64,000 bases of DNA from Candidatus Kuenenia hertensis (GTDB taxonomy: Bacteria; Planctomycetota; Brocadiia; Brocadiales; Brocadiaceae), in NCBI GenBank assembly GCA_021646465.1, contig SOET01000009.1, forward strand, positions 1 through 64,000, written 5' to 3'. Position 1 is the stretch's first letter. Every line of letters starts with the position of its first letter. The position numbers and the translations under genes are program-made. The notes below the pieces were generated by a model, which saw nothing but the letters and a program-made list of their open reading frames with translations, searched no databases and was not told where the DNA came from. Shown one piece after another: positions 1 to 9,533 of this stretch.

Positions 1-110
1 CGACGGTAATATTTGCGATAAAAAAAATAAACGAAGAATTAAAAAACGATGACCAATTTAAATCGTTTCTTGATATGCTTACGGAAAAAATTAAAAAGCA
101 AAAAACATGA
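1..110 (+). CDS. C-terminal end of an unidentified protein (partial)
   Basis: An open frame runs in from the window edge and stops at TGA 108-110. The stop overlaps the proB ATG as ATGA, so the two genes are probably co-transcribed and translationally coupled. The visible 35 residues are lysine-rich and helical, ending in KKQKT, with no diagnostic motif. Obg GTPase genes often precede proB, and the tail could be the end of one, but I cannot identify it. Confidence 0.55.
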   Translation, partial: TVIFAIKKINEELKNDDQFKSFLDMLTEKIKKQKT

Positions 111-1249
111 AAGAAATAACAGATATACGATACGAATACATAAGAAAAGTTAAGAAGGTTGTTATTAAAATAGGGACTGGTGTCATAACTGATGATACGG
201 GATATTTGGATAAAAAACAGATAAAAAGACTCGCTGAACAGATCATTGAGTTAAAGAAAAGAAATTTTAATGTAACCGTGGTAAGTTCTGGTGCAATTGG
301 CTGCGGCATGAGTGAATTGGGATTGCAAAAGAGACCATGTACGCTTCCTGAATTGCAGGCAGTTGCGTCTATTGGTCAAAGTAAATTAATAAGTACCTAT
401 GACAGCTTTTTTAAATCGCATGGTTATCATGCGGCGCAAATATTATTTACACGGGAAGATTTTGAAAACAGAAAAAGATATCTGAATACGTTTAATACAA
501 TTCATACCTTATTTAAAATGAAGGCGATTCCAGTGGTAAATGAAAATGATACTATTTCAATCGAAGAAATTGCCTTTGGAGATAACGATGAATTATCCGC
601 ATTGGTAACGAATCTCATTGATGCAGAACTGCTTATCATTCTTTCTTCTGTTGAAGGATTGTACGATAAGCAACCCGAAGGGAAAAACGAAGCAAACGTT
701 ATCCCTGTAGTTGAGCACATTACACAGAAAACCAGACAAATGGCATATAATTCCAAGACGTTAAGAGGGGTGGGGGGGATGCACACAAAACTGGAAGCTG
801 CATCAATTGTAACGAGTGCCGGTGAAAAAGTAATTATTGCCAACGGAAGAAGGGAGAATATTCTACTGAAAATTTTTCAATATGAAAATATTGGCACACT
901 GTTTCTTCCGAAAAAGGAAAAACTTACAAGCAGGAAGAGATGGATAGGCTATTCAAAAAAATCTAAGGGTACGGTTTTAGTTGATGAAGGCGCCTGCTCT
1001 GCTTTATCGAAAAAGGGGAAAAGCCTGCTGGCGTCGGGAATTGTTTCCATCGAAGGAAATTTCGGGAAAGGGGACATTATTTCGATTTGCAAAAACGGAA
1101 GTCATGACATTTTTGCCAGAGGGTTAACAAATTATTCTTCAGAGGAGATTGAAAAAATCAGAGGTTGCAGCACTTCTTCTATTCACAAGTTACTTGGTTA
1201 TAAATCATATGATGAGGTGATTCACAGAGATAATATGGTATTGATTTAA
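107..1249 (+). CDS. proB: Glutamate 5-kinase
   Basis: Phosphorylates L-glutamate with ATP to gamma-glutamyl phosphate, the first step of proline synthesis in the cytoplasm. At 380 residues it has the usual two-domain length. The amino-acid-kinase fold fills about residues 14-265, with the N-terminal phosphate-binding KIGTGVIT, the VVSSGAIGCGM loop, the glutamate-site segment VNENDTIS and the GVGGMHTKLEAA segment. A C-terminal PUA domain covers about 285-360. The start overlaps the upstream stop (ATGA), which indicates an operon. No proA is visible here. The 3' end overlaps by 4 nt a convergent TPR fragment. Confidence 0.95.
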   Translation: MKEITDIRYEYIRKVKKVVIKIGTGVITDDTGYLDKKQIKRLAEQIIELKKRNFNVTVVSSGAIGCGMSELGLQKRPCTLPELQAVASIGQSKLISTYDSFFKSHGYHAAQILFTREDFENRKRYLNTFNTIHTLFKMKAIPVVNENDTISIEEIAFGDNDELSALVTNLIDAELLIILSSVEGLYDKQPEGKNEANVIPVVEHITQKTRQMAYNSKTLRGVGGMHTKLEAASIVTSAGEKVIIANGRRENILLKIFQYENIGTLFLPKKEKLTSRKRWIGYSKKSKGTVLVDEGACSALSKKGKSLLASGIVSIEGNFGKGDIISICKNGSHDIFARGLTNYSSEEIEKIRGCSTSSIHKLLGYKSYDEVIHRDNMVLI

Positions 1250-1560
1250 GGGGCATCAGGATTTGTATTCATAATTGATTGTATTATATTACTGATCTTT
1301 TCTTTTTCAGAAAGATTTGGCGCCAGGCGGAGTGATTCATTTAAATAATAAAGAGACGTATCGGTATCATGAAAGTGCTTATAATATAATATCCCCAGGT
1401 CTCTATGTGCAGAATAGTCATTTGAATTATGTTGAATGGAAACTTTTAGTTCTTCAGACGCTTCTTTAAAAAGACCTTTTGATACATAGGCCATTCCCAG
1501 AAGTTTAAAGTAACCCATAGTTGCTTCTGAACGAATACGGATATGAGGATGTATAGTCAA
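1246..1560 (-). CDS. Short TPR-repeat protein, probably a fragment
   Basis: About two tetratricopeptide repeats are readable (GMAYVSKGLFKEASEEL; LGILYYKHFHDTDTSLYYL), followed by a helical tail. The longest frame starts at a TTG (1560) without a ribosome site; an ATG at 1518 is the other choice. A stop lies just upstream in frame, and there is no signal peptide or partner domain. TPR units like this usually form the tail of larger proteins, for example the polymerase at 5081-6670, so this is likely a remnant. The neighbouring palindromic repeat at 1591 would fit local rearrangement. Real expression is uncertain. Confidence 0.4.
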   Translation of the reverse strand: MTIHPHIRIRSEATMGYFKLLGMAYVSKGLFKEASEELKVSIQHNSNDYSAHRDLGILYYKHFHDTDTSLYYLNESLRLAPNLSEKEKISNIIQSIMNTNPDAP

Positions 1561-1590
1561 ACAAATCTGGTTTTCGATGATTTATGAACA

Positions 1591-1663
1591 GTGGCGGCAG
1601 GAGTTACCTCCTGCCGCCTTGATATGGAGTAGACTGCTGTCAGGAGGAAACTCCTGACAGTAC
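1591..1663. repeat. Double-hairpin repeat, family A (copy 1)
   Basis: Two adjacent palindromes: GGCGGCAGGAG/CTCCTGCCGCC (about 1593-1618) and CTGTCAGGAG-gaaa-CTCCTGACAG (1637-1660), preceded by TTTATGAACA. The same two hairpins recur inverted at 22711-22790, at 27049-27137 and at 43331-43398, with a half copy near 30694. This is a genome-wide MITE- or REP-like element with no coding capacity. Confidence 0.85.
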
Positions 1664-1789
1664 AAAAATAGATATGTGAGGGTGGGACTTGCTAAGCCGA
1701 CAAGATTCTTTTATAGTAATGCAAGTTTTAATTCGTAAGAAATACAAGTATGCAGAATATTTAAACAATTTTTCCCGGAGACAGGCCAA

Positions 1790-3475
1790 ATGAGCAATCA
1801 ACCGAACAAGGTTATTTATTCCATGATCAGTGTGAGTAAATTCTATGAAAAAAAACCCGTATTGAAAGACATCTCGCTTTCTTATTTTTACGGCGCCAAG
1901 ATTGGTGTGCTTGGTTTAAACGGTTCGGGCAAGAGTTCTCTTTTGCGCATAATGGCGGGGGTGGATGAGAATTATAACGGACAGGTAACGCTTTCGCAGG
2001 GTTATACGGTAGGATTTCTTGAGCAGGAACCTTTGCTGGACGAAACAAAAACGGTGCGTCAAATTGTGGAACAGGGCGTCCAGGAATTAGTTGATCTCCA
2101 TAATGAGTATAACCGCATTAACGAACAATTTGCAGAGCCTATGTCAGAGGATGAAATGAATAGTCTCATAGAGCGGCAGGGAGAAGTGCAGGAAAAGATT
2201 GATTCGCTGAATGCATGGGACCTTGATTCACGTCTTGAGATGGCAATGGATGCATTGCGATGTCCCGAAGGAAGCACACCGGTAAAGGTATTATCAGGTG
2301 GAGAAAAACGCCGTGTAGCGCTTTGCCGGTTATTATTAAAGAAACCGGACATTCTGCTTTTGGATGAACCGACGAACCACCTCGATGCTGAAACGGTTGC
2401 CTGGCTGGAACAACATTTACAAAAATATGAGGGAACGGTAATTGCGGTAACACATGACCGCTATTTTCTCGATAATGTTGCCGGCTGGATATTGGAATTA
2501 GACCGGGGATACGGAATACCGTGGAAAGGCAATTATTCGTCATGGCTTGAACAAAAGCAAAAAAGGTTGCAACAGGAAGAAAAGCAAGAGACTGAACGGC
2601 AAAAGACGTTGCAGCGCGAACTGGAATGGATCAGGATGAGTCCGAAAGGCCGCCATGCCAAGTCAAAGGCGCGTATCAATTCTTATGAATCATTGTTGTC
2701 ACAACAAACCGAAAAACGAATAAAGGAATTGGAAATTTACATTCCACCAGGCCCAAGACTGGGGAATCTGGTTATTGAAGCGGATAAGGTTTCCAAATCA
2801 TACGGAGATCGCATTTTGGTGGAGGGGATGACGTTTTCCCTGCCACGTGGGGGAATTGTGGGAATCATCGGGCCGAATGGTGCAGGTAAAACGACATTAT
2901 TCCGCATGATTACCAAGCAGGAAAAACCGGATAGTGGAACAATCCGGGTGGGAGATTCAGTAAAACTTGCATATGTTGACCAGAGCAGAGAAACCCTTGA
3001 TCCCAAAAAAACGATATGGGAGGTAATATCCGGCGGAAACGATATTATTGAAATCGGCGGAAGAGAAGTGAACTCACGCGCGTATGTAGCGCGGTTTAAC
3101 TTTTCAGGAGCGGATCAACAAAAACCGGTAAGCGCCATTTCCGGCGGAGAAAGGAACAGGGTACACCTTGCCTGTATGTTGAAAGAAGGTGCAAATGTTC
3201 TTCTTTTAGACGAACCAACGAATGATCTTGACGTTAATACCATGCGTGCTCTGGAAGATGCATTGGAAAATTATTCTGGTTGCGCCGTGGTGATAAGCCA
3301 CGACCGCTGGTTCCTCGACAGAATTGCTACCCACATTCTTGCTTTTGAAGGTGACAGCAAAGTTGTCTGGTTTGAAGGAAACTATTCAGAGTACGAAGAA
3401 GATTGGAAAAGACGCATTGGCACTGCTGCTGACCAGCCTCATCGCATCAAATACAGGCACTTAACAAGGACGTAA
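1790..3475 (+). CDS. ettA: ABC-F translation factor EttA
   Basis: Energy-dependent translational throttle: a soluble twin-ATPase that binds the ribosomal E site and gates the first elongation cycle according to ATP/ADP. The 561 residues match the family length. The first nucleotide-binding domain has GLNGSGKSS (about 43-51), signature LSGGEKRR and LLLDEPTNHLD. A charged linker rich in K/E/Q (about 260-310) contains the 'arm' and SPKGRHAKSKAR. The second domain has GPNGAGKTT, SGGERNR and LLLDEPTNDLD, the tandem EQ2-type sites of ABC-F proteins. There are no membrane segments. GGAGAC lies 8 nt before the ATG. Confidence 0.93.
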   Translation: MSNQPNKVIYSMISVSKFYEKKPVLKDISLSYFYGAKIGVLGLNGSGKSSLLRIMAGVDENYNGQVTLSQGYTVGFLEQEPLLDETKTVRQIVEQGVQELVDLHNEYNRINEQFAEPMSEDEMNSLIERQGEVQEKIDSLNAWDLDSRLEMAMDALRCPEGSTPVKVLSGGEKRRVALCRLLLKKPDILLLDEPTNHLDAETVAWLEQHLQKYEGTVIAVTHDRYFLDNVAGWILELDRGYGIPWKGNYSSWLEQKQKRLQQEEKQETERQKTLQRELEWIRMSPKGRHAKSKARINSYESLLSQQTEKRIKELEIYIPPGPRLGNLVIEADKVSKSYGDRILVEGMTFSLPRGGIVGIIGPNGAGKTTLFRMITKQEKPDSGTIRVGDSVKLAYVDQSRETLDPKKTIWEVISGGNDIIEIGGREVNSRAYVARFNFSGADQQKPVSAISGGERNRVHLACMLKEGANVLLLDEPTNDLDVNTMRALEDALENYSGCAVVISHDRWFLDRIATHILAFEGDSKVVWFEGNYSEYEEDWKRRIGTAADQPHRIKYRHLTRT

Positions 3476-3510
3476 TTTCAGGAAATTTTTATTAAGAGAA
3501 AATACTTCGT

Positions 3511-4983
3511 ATGCCGATTGAAAATATTTTACTGTGGATTGCGATATTAATATTCGTGAGTGTCGTTTCAAGCAAGCTTTCCGATAAGTTTGGAATCCCT
3601 ATATTGTTGTTGTTTTTGACAATCGGGATGCTTGCCGGTTCAGAAGGAATAGGCGATATTTACTTTGATGATGCGCAATTAGCCAAATCTATTGGCGTTG
3701 TTGCACTCGTCTTTATTATTTTCTCCGGCGGGTTGGATACCAACTGGAAAGACGCCAAATCAGTTATTTTGCCAGGCTCTATCCTTTCTACAGCAGGGGT
3801 TTTACTGACAGCAATTATAACAGGGGTTTTTGCTGTTTATGTCCTGAAATTTTCTTTTTTGGAAGGAATGCTGCTTGGTTCTATAGTTTCTTCAACTGAC
3901 GCTCCTGCTGTATTTAGCATTTTACGGTCCAAACAAATAAGCCTGAAGCCGCCTTTGAAACCACTGCTTGAGTTTGAGTCTGGCAGCAATGACCCGATGG
4001 CTATTTTTTTGACTGTCGGATTTATTAGTATCCTGACGGTGAAAAATATGAGCATTGCCGCCTTGATTCCCAGATTTATGCTGGATATGAGTGTGGGAGC
4101 ACTTGTAGGCTATTTTATGGCGAAATTCATTGTATTTTTTATTAACCGTCTGAAATTAGGACACGAAGGACTTTATCCGGTAATGATGATTTCGTTCGTG
4201 TTACTGACGTACGTAATTGCATTTTTTCTCAAAGGCAACGGAATCCTTGCGGTATATATTGCCGGTTTGATGCTGGGGAAGGCTGGGTTTCCGAATAAAA
4301 AGATGATCATGAGATTTCACGATGGTTTAGCCTGGCTTGCGCAAATTGTTATGTTTGTAACATTGGGCCTGCTTGTTTTCCCTTCGCATTTTATTCCATT
4401 AATAGGGGTGGGATTTTTACTGACGTTTCTTCTTATGGTGGTTGCTCGCCCTGTTAGCGTATTGTTATGCCTGTTGCCATTTAAGATTAATATTCGAAAG
4501 AAAGTTATGGTAGCCTGGGTTGGTCTTCGGGGGTCGGTTCCGATTATCTTGGCAACATTTCCTTTTATAGCAGACATCCCGCAGGCGGATACTATTTTTA
4601 ATATCGTATTTTTTGTCGTTATTACGTCAGTTCTTATTCAGGGAACGTCTATTCCCTTCCTTTCAAAAATATTAAAGCTGGATGTTCCTTTGGCTAGAAA
4701 GATGAATTATCCCATTGAATTCGAAAAGACGGCCAGTATCGACGCTGAATTGATAGATGTTATTGTTCCCTTCGACTCAGAAGTGGTGGGTAAGAGAATT
4801 AATGAATTAAACATTCCGAAAAAATGTCTTATTGTGCTTATTTGCCGGAAAGGTAAATACCATATACCTACAGGACATATGGTTATAGAAAGTGGTGATG
4901 TTTTGCTGGTACTTGCAAATGCGGTTGATTTTACGGCTTTTCAACAAATGCTGATGCGTCTTAAAAAGGATGAGTCTCGGTGA
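3511..4983 (+). CDS. CPA1/NhaP2-type potassium (sodium)/proton antiporter with RCK_C domain
   Basis: Inner-membrane cation/proton exchanger. About 12 hydrophobic helices span residues 5-395, with the family motifs SDKFGIPILLLFLTIGML near the N-terminus, FSGGLDTNW and the ion-site segment FESGSNDPMA (about 153-162). A TrkA-C/RCK_C ligand-binding domain follows (about 405-485, DVIVPFDSEVVGKRI...). This architecture is that of E. coli CvrA/NhaP2 K+/H+ antiporters. It lies 35 nt downstream of ettA and may be co-transcribed. The exported cation (K+ versus Na+) cannot be told from sequence. Confidence 0.88.
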   Translation: MPIENILLWIAILIFVSVVSSKLSDKFGIPILLLFLTIGMLAGSEGIGDIYFDDAQLAKSIGVVALVFIIFSGGLDTNWKDAKSVILPGSILSTAGVLLTAIITGVFAVYVLKFSFLEGMLLGSIVSSTDAPAVFSILRSKQISLKPPLKPLLEFESGSNDPMAIFLTVGFISILTVKNMSIAALIPRFMLDMSVGALVGYFMAKFIVFFINRLKLGHEGLYPVMMISFVLLTYVIAFFLKGNGILAVYIAGLMLGKAGFPNKKMIMRFHDGLAWLAQIVMFVTLGLLVFPSHFIPLIGVGFLLTFLLMVVARPVSVLLCLLPFKINIRKKVMVAWVGLRGSVPIILATFPFIADIPQADTIFNIVFFVVITSVLIQGTSIPFLSKILKLDVPLARKMNYPIEFEKTASIDAELIDVIVPFDSEVVGKRINELNIPKKCLIVLICRKGKYHIPTGHMVIESGDVLLVLANAVDFTAFQQMLMRLKKDESR

Positions 4984-5080
4984 TATATCAGTTGAAGAGA
5001 AAAGATTCTTTGTTACCAGCAGAGAGGGAGGCAAAAATCAAGCGAAACTCAAACTAACATACGTGACCGTACTTTTAAAA

Positions 5081-6670
5081 TCATTTATGATTTGGCGTAA
5101 GCGTCAGCACTTTTCGATAATGTTGTTCTGCAAGTTCTTGCTGACCTGAATCTTCATATGCAATGCTTATTAAACGGTGATATTTTGAATCATACGGCTG
5201 AAATTCTATTGCTTTTAAGGAATACGCAATGCACTCCTGAGAATTTTCCTGAGTCAAAGAATTTAAGGCATTGTTATAATAATAATGACCTCTGATTTTT
5301 TTGTATTCTTCATACATTCCCCAAAGAGAAACGAAAACAACAGGAATAATAACAAGGATTTTTTTTGATAGTGAATTAAAGAAAGGTGTTTCTGTTTTTA
5401 TTTCTTCAATTTCACCGGAACAAATAATTCCCATTCCTATAAAAAAAAATACAGAAGAAGCAGATGAATGCAGATTGTAACTTACCATTGATTGAGACAA
5501 AGTGGCAATACATCCGGCGGCTGGAGCTAAAATCAGTAATGCTTCTTCCGTTGTAAATTTTTGCCGAAAGTTTTGTAAAGAACGTTTTGCTATAATAAAG
5601 AGGAAAACAATAACACCACATAAACCAACGATACCTGTTTCCGTAACCATGTGCAACAATTCGTTGTGTGCATAAATTGTCATCCATTTCCACTTCCCCG
5701 ACTTGTAACGTGGATATTCAATATAATAATTACCCAACCCCACTCCCCTGACAGGTTCCTGAATCAGCATTTTTGCAGAGTCTTTCCAAAGGGTAAAACG
5801 TAAATTGTCACTTCTGCTTATAATCTTTGAAATATGGCGTGATGTTTTTATGTGATAAACAGGAATTTTTCCCCATAAAGCGGCAACAGGCAGTGCAATT
5901 GCAAACGATAAAATACACAGAAAAAAGATTAATTTCTTTTTTGATGTGAATATTGAAATAGTGTGAGAAACAGGGATAGATTTTACTTTAATGGCAAAAT
6001 AACAAATAAAAAAGAATATGCCTCCAATGATAGTAGAAACCATTGCGCCTCTGCAAAAAGTAAAAAACAACGCAAGCGTAGTTAAAGCAATGCAAAAAAT
6101 GGTTAATATTTTCATTTTCATGGATGAACTATTGACCAGGATTCCAAGACTCCACAAAATCGTGATAGATAAATATTGCGCCAATATATTCTGATAACCG
6201 AAAAAAGAATATATTCTCCTTTTTGAGAGACTACATGGATAGAAAGCGATTATTCCAAAATATTCTAACAGGGCATATATTGCGATAAAACAACTTATCC
6301 CCATGCAAATAATGAACATCGACAAAAGTAAATTTCGGGTCCATTTTATCTGGGAGGCGGCCAGGAATAGAGTCAATAGGCATGCCCATCTTTTTAATTC
6401 ATCAAAACCTTCATGATGATTTGTACTGTAAGGAATGGTTACGGCAAAACAGGTAAGTAATAGTAACGATGCGAAAAAGAGTGAAGATGATAAAGTCGGT
6501 AATAATTTATCAGAAGGGAAGAAAACAAGGATGATTATTCCACATGTTAGAAAGATTGAAACAGCCCTTTTTGGAAGCAGAAAAGGGTCTTCCGGAGTAA
6601 ATGGTAAAAAGAATAACGGAATGATTACTAAAACACTTATCAGGAGGGAGTAATTAAATTTGTTGATCAT
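5081..6670 (-). CDS. O-antigen ligase/polymerase (Wzy_C) family membrane protein with TPR tail
   Basis: A polytopic membrane protein of 529 residues with about 11-12 hydrophobic segments. The large loop after the central helices holds the family-typical GVGLGNYYIEYPRY and the HNELLHMVTETGIVG motif (about 325-355), characteristic of the WaaL/Wzy_C ligase family that transfers or polymerises undecaprenyl-linked glycans on the periplasmic face. The last about 60 residues form one or two TPR units (ALNSLTQENSQECIAYSLKA; AYEDSGQQELAEQHYRKVL). No other glycan genes are next to it, so substrate and role (ligase or polymerase) stay open. Confidence 0.8.
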   Translation of the reverse strand: MINKFNYSLLISVLVIIPLFFLPFTPEDPFLLPKRAVSIFLTCGIIILVFFPSDKLLPTLSSSLFFASLLLLTCFAVTIPYSTNHHEGFDELKRWACLLTLFLAASQIKWTRNLLLSMFIICMGISCFIAIYALLEYFGIIAFYPCSLSKRRIYSFFGYQNILAQYLSITILWSLGILVNSSSMKMKILTIFCIALTTLALFFTFCRGAMVSTIIGGIFFFICYFAIKVKSIPVSHTISIFTSKKKLIFFLCILSFAIALPVAALWGKIPVYHIKTSRHISKIISRSDNLRFTLWKDSAKMLIQEPVRGVGLGNYYIEYPRYKSGKWKWMTIYAHNELLHMVTETGIVGLCGVIVFLFIIAKRSLQNFRQKFTTEEALLILAPAAGCIATLSQSMVSYNLHSSASSVFFFIGMGIICSGEIEEIKTETPFFNSLSKKILVIIPVVFVSLWGMYEEYKKIRGHYYYNNALNSLTQENSQECIAYSLKAIEFQPYDSKYHRLISIAYEDSGQQELAEQHYRKVLTLTPNHK

Positions 6671-6679
6671 ACATATTTA

Positions 6680-6741
6680 TATAAAAAAAACGCATAAGCC
6701 AAAAATTTCAACATAAATGTTAAAATTAGCTTATGCGTTTC
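6680..6741 (-). terminator. Rho-independent terminator for 6796-7194
   Basis: Arms AAACGCATAAGC (6688-6699) and GCTTATGCGTTT (6729-6740) pair perfectly around a 29-nt loop. On the minus strand the stem ends in a run of eight or more T, so it terminates the small exported-protein gene and insulates it from the downstream ligase gene. Confidence 0.7.
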
Positions 6742-6795
6742 TCTCTCTATTTGAGATATTCGGTATTAATTGTCTGCTAATAAATTATTTAATAT

Positions 6796-7194
6796 TTACT
6801 TCTTTTTTAATTCTAATTCAACAAACCTTGCTCTTCCACTATCAAGTTTAATTTTCACTTTATCATTTTTGTATTTATTCTTGCTTGCAGTTATTTTGTA
6901 AGTATCTGCTTTTAAATCATCAAAAACAAATTCGCCATCCCGGTTTGTATTCACTTTCTCCTTTACACCTGTCTTATTCCCTTTCAGTTCTATCTGAGCA
7001 GCCTGCATGTATTGCATGTAGCAGGATTGAAAATAAACAACCGTACCATAAATAGAGCCTCTGTTGCTGCACGCATTTTCAACGCTGTTTGTGAGGTCAT
7101 TTTCCCCACTCGTACCTGCTTTGAGCGACAACACTAGCGATACAATCAATACCGCTGCCGTAGGTACCACGAACAATAATTTACGCTTTTTCAT
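6796..7194 (-). CDS. Small exported protein with carboxypeptidase regulatory-like domain
   Basis: 132 residues. A basic start (MKKRK) and a hydrophobic stretch to about residue 27 form a signal peptide. The mature part begins with a cysteine-containing segment (ENACSNRGSIYGTVVYFQSC) and then a CarboxypepD_reg-like beta-sandwich: IYGTVVY opening strand, NTNRDGEFVFDDLKADTYKITASKNKY, typical of surface or TonB-associated proteins. Two cysteines near residues 42 and 57 may bridge. Function unknown; the fold suggests binding or structural use outside the cytoplasm. It has its own terminator and lies downstream of the TPR lipoprotein gene without a close link. Confidence 0.7.
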   Translation of the reverse strand: MKKRKLLFVVPTAAVLIVSLVLSLKAGTSGENDLTNSVENACSNRGSIYGTVVYFQSCYMQYMQAAQIELKGNKTGVKEKVNTNRDGEFVFDDLKADTYKITASKNKYKNDKVKIKLDSGRARFVELELKKK

Positions 7195-7351
7195 ATAACC
7201 GACTCTCCTTTATGTTATAGTAGGAAATAAAATAAACAGGTTAATTATCGGATCATTTACAAACCACCTTGATAAAAGCGGGGCAATTATATAAATCTGA
7301 TAGAAACAAGTCAAGGAGAAAAAAGAAGTTAATATAAAGCAGATTTTTTAA

Positions 7352-9058
7352 TTATTCTTTAATCTGTAAAGATTTTAATTTGTTATAGATTCTCAGTTCA
7401 GTTTGAGCTTCTAAATCCATGCCTTTTTCTCTATAGAGAAGCCACAAGTTTTTATGGGCATCGATGTCGTCCGGAGCGATATCTACCAGTTTTAAAAAGA
7501 CTTCGATCGCTTCATCCTGCTTTCCGATTTTTTTATAGACTTTTCCCATATTAAAATAAGCGTTTACAAATGACGGATCAATAGTAACCGCCTGTTCCCA
7601 ACAGGCAAGGGCAGAAGTATGCATATTCTTCTCTGCATATGCATTTCCTAATTTATAACATACAAGTGAATTATCCGGAGATAGTTCAATGATCCTTTCC
7701 CATAATTTTATTGCTTTGCTGATATTACCTTTGGTTTCGTGAGCGTCTGCAAGGTTATTCAGTGTTGTATAATCGTCAGGATTTACTTTGAGCGCTTTTG
7801 ACCACATGGAAATAGCGTTGTCAATTTTCCCCTTGTTATAAAATGCAACGCCCAAATTAAAATATGCGTCTGCATTCGTTGGGTTTATTTCTATAGTTTT
7901 TTTCCATGCAGTAATGGATTTGTCAATTTCTCCGGTGGTAGCGAATAGTTCGCCATAATTATAATATGCTTCGTCATAATTTGGATCATCGGAAATGGCA
8001 TTTTCATATTCTGACAGGGCTTTGTCTGGCATGTTGAATTCTGTGTAGATTTCTCCAAGTCGAAAATGAGCAGGAGCAATAGCATCGTTGATTGCTATTG
8101 CATGTTCAAGTGATTCTACGGCTTCTTTCGATTTACCTTCTTTACTGTAAATCAAGCCAAGATTGTAATGTGCTTCTGCAAAATCTGGTTTTAACCGCAG
8201 GGCAGTTGTAAAAGCATCTTTTGCTTCTTTCAGGTCATTATGAGCAAAAAGTGCGATACCCAGGTTGTTATAGGCATCTGTGTAATTTTTTTTCAGATGA
8301 ACGGCTGTTTTGTGTGAGGAAATAGATTTTTCGATTTGCTGCATTTCATAATAAATAATACCTGAATAGTTGTGTGCTTCAGCATCCCTTGGGTTCAGGT
8401 CAACTGTTTTTTGAAACTCCATAAGTGCATTTTTCAGCATATTTTTATTGTAAAATGCAAGCCCCAGACTAAAATGAAAGTCAGGATTGTTTGAGTCAAG
8501 TTTGATTGCTTTTTTTAAGAATTCAATGCATTCATTTATTTGGTTTGTTTCGAGGTACAAAAGCCCCATGGTATAATACGCCTCTGCCATAGAAGGATTT
8601 AATTCCAGACTCTCTTTTAAAGCGGAAAAAGCTTCTGTAAACTCATTTTTCTTTTTATACGCAAGCCCAAGGTCGTTGTAAGCCTCTGCTAACCCTGAAA
8701 TGTTTGATTTGTCGTAGTAAGAGATGGCGTTATTTAATTCATTAACCGCTTTGCCAGGCTGATTATTTTCAAGGTAGGCCTTGCCTAAATAATGGTGTAA
8801 TTCTCCATCCTGATGTAATCCATGCAGTGCAAAATTAAATTCATCAATGGCTTCCTCTGTCATCCCCTTGTTGAAATAGGTAATACCCAAAGATTTGTGT
8901 TCTTTTGCAGATAAAGCACCGGTCAATTTGCCGGTGATAGAACTCAGATATCCACCTTTTATGTTCTTTTTATCTTTTGTGTCGTACGAAGAACTACATG
9001 CTAATGGGAAAAAAAGAAGAAGATAAGCAACCCAGCAGAAAAAATTTTTTATGTTCAT
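7352..9058 (-). CDS. TPR-repeat lipoprotein
   Basis: 568 residues. The N-terminus is a lipoprotein signal (hydrophobic core then FFPLACSSS, lipobox cysteine about residue 21), so the protein is probably membrane-anchored outside the cytoplasm. From about residue 55 to the end it is a continuous superhelix of about 14-15 tetratricopeptide repeats of 34 residues (repeating YNLGLIYSKEGKSKEAVES, YYNYGELFATTGEIDKSI and so on). TPR superhelices are scaffolds for protein complexes. No enzyme domain is present. No partner is indicated by neighbours. Confidence 0.85.
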   Translation of the reverse strand: MNIKNFFCWVAYLLLFFPLACSSSYDTKDKKNIKGGYLSSITGKLTGALSAKEHKSLGITYFNKGMTEEAIDEFNFALHGLHQDGELHHYLGKAYLENNQPGKAVNELNNAISYYDKSNISGLAEAYNDLGLAYKKKNEFTEAFSALKESLELNPSMAEAYYTMGLLYLETNQINECIEFLKKAIKLDSNNPDFHFSLGLAFYNKNMLKNALMEFQKTVDLNPRDAEAHNYSGIIYYEMQQIEKSISSHKTAVHLKKNYTDAYNNLGIALFAHNDLKEAKDAFTTALRLKPDFAEAHYNLGLIYSKEGKSKEAVESLEHAIAINDAIAPAHFRLGEIYTEFNMPDKALSEYENAISDDPNYDEAYYNYGELFATTGEIDKSITAWKKTIEINPTNADAYFNLGVAFYNKGKIDNAISMWSKALKVNPDDYTTLNNLADAHETKGNISKAIKLWERIIELSPDNSLVCYKLGNAYAEKNMHTSALACWEQAVTIDPSFVNAYFNMGKVYKKIGKQDEAIEVFLKLVDIAPDDIDAHKNLWLLYREKGMDLEAQTELRIYNKLKSLQIKE

Positions 9059-9097
9059 GTAAGGAATTTCAAATTTTTTTAAAATACGTAATCAATA

Positions 9098-9167
9098 AAC
9101 CCACCCCTAACCCCTCCCAAGAAGGGAATTTGAGGAATCCCATTTTGGGAGGGGTTAGGGGTGGGTT
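9098..9167. repeat. Perfect 22-bp inverted repeat (family B)
   Basis: Arms at 9098-9119 and 9146-9167, beginning AACCCACCCCTAACCCC, are exact reverse complements around a 26-nt spacer that itself contains GGGAATTTGAGGAATCCC. It lies in the gap 9059-9533, which holds no convincing gene; the rest is AT-rich and carries a second palindrome at 9422. Confidence 0.8.
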
Positions 9168-9421
9168 AAAAATAAAAATAGCCGGGTTTTTGACTTTTAA
9201 AAACCCAACCTTAATTTAATTTGTTTTGTAAGGGGAAAAAGAAATCGAAACTAATGTGCGAGTTTTAATTTAAATTCTAATAAAAGAATATTACTGTACA
9301 AAAACAAAGGAAAATGGCACAAATTCAATCTAACAAAGTAGGTGATTATTGTCAAATAGATATTGAATGTGATTAATGTATATATTAGAATTTTGTTTTA
9401 CGTTTAATTTAATGTATAGGA

Positions 9422-9482
9422 ATTTCAATGTAGGGGTTCAAAATCTTGAACCCCCTACGATTTTCAACCCCTACGTTGAAAT
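9422..9482. repeat. Nested palindromic repeat upstream of leuA (family C)
   Basis: Outer arms ATTTCAATGTAGGGGTT (9422-9438) and AACCCCTACGTTGAAAT (9466-9482) flank an inner hairpin GGGGTTCAAAATCTTGAACCCC. The outer end AGGAATTTCAAT recurs at the edges of other elements (about 24959, 27267, 37985). It ends 51 nt before leuA and would sit in its leader if transcription starts upstream. Confidence 0.75.
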
Positions 9483-9533
9483 ATTTTATCCCGTAAAGCC
9501 GCCGAAGGCCTATTTAATATAATATTAGAGGTT

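Noticed and set aside
9314-9376. 20-codon frame starting ATGGCACAAATT in the leuA upstream gap
   Set aside because: The purine stretch is too close to the ATG and nothing else supports a gene or leader peptide; it has no run of leucine codons, so it is not a leu attenuator.
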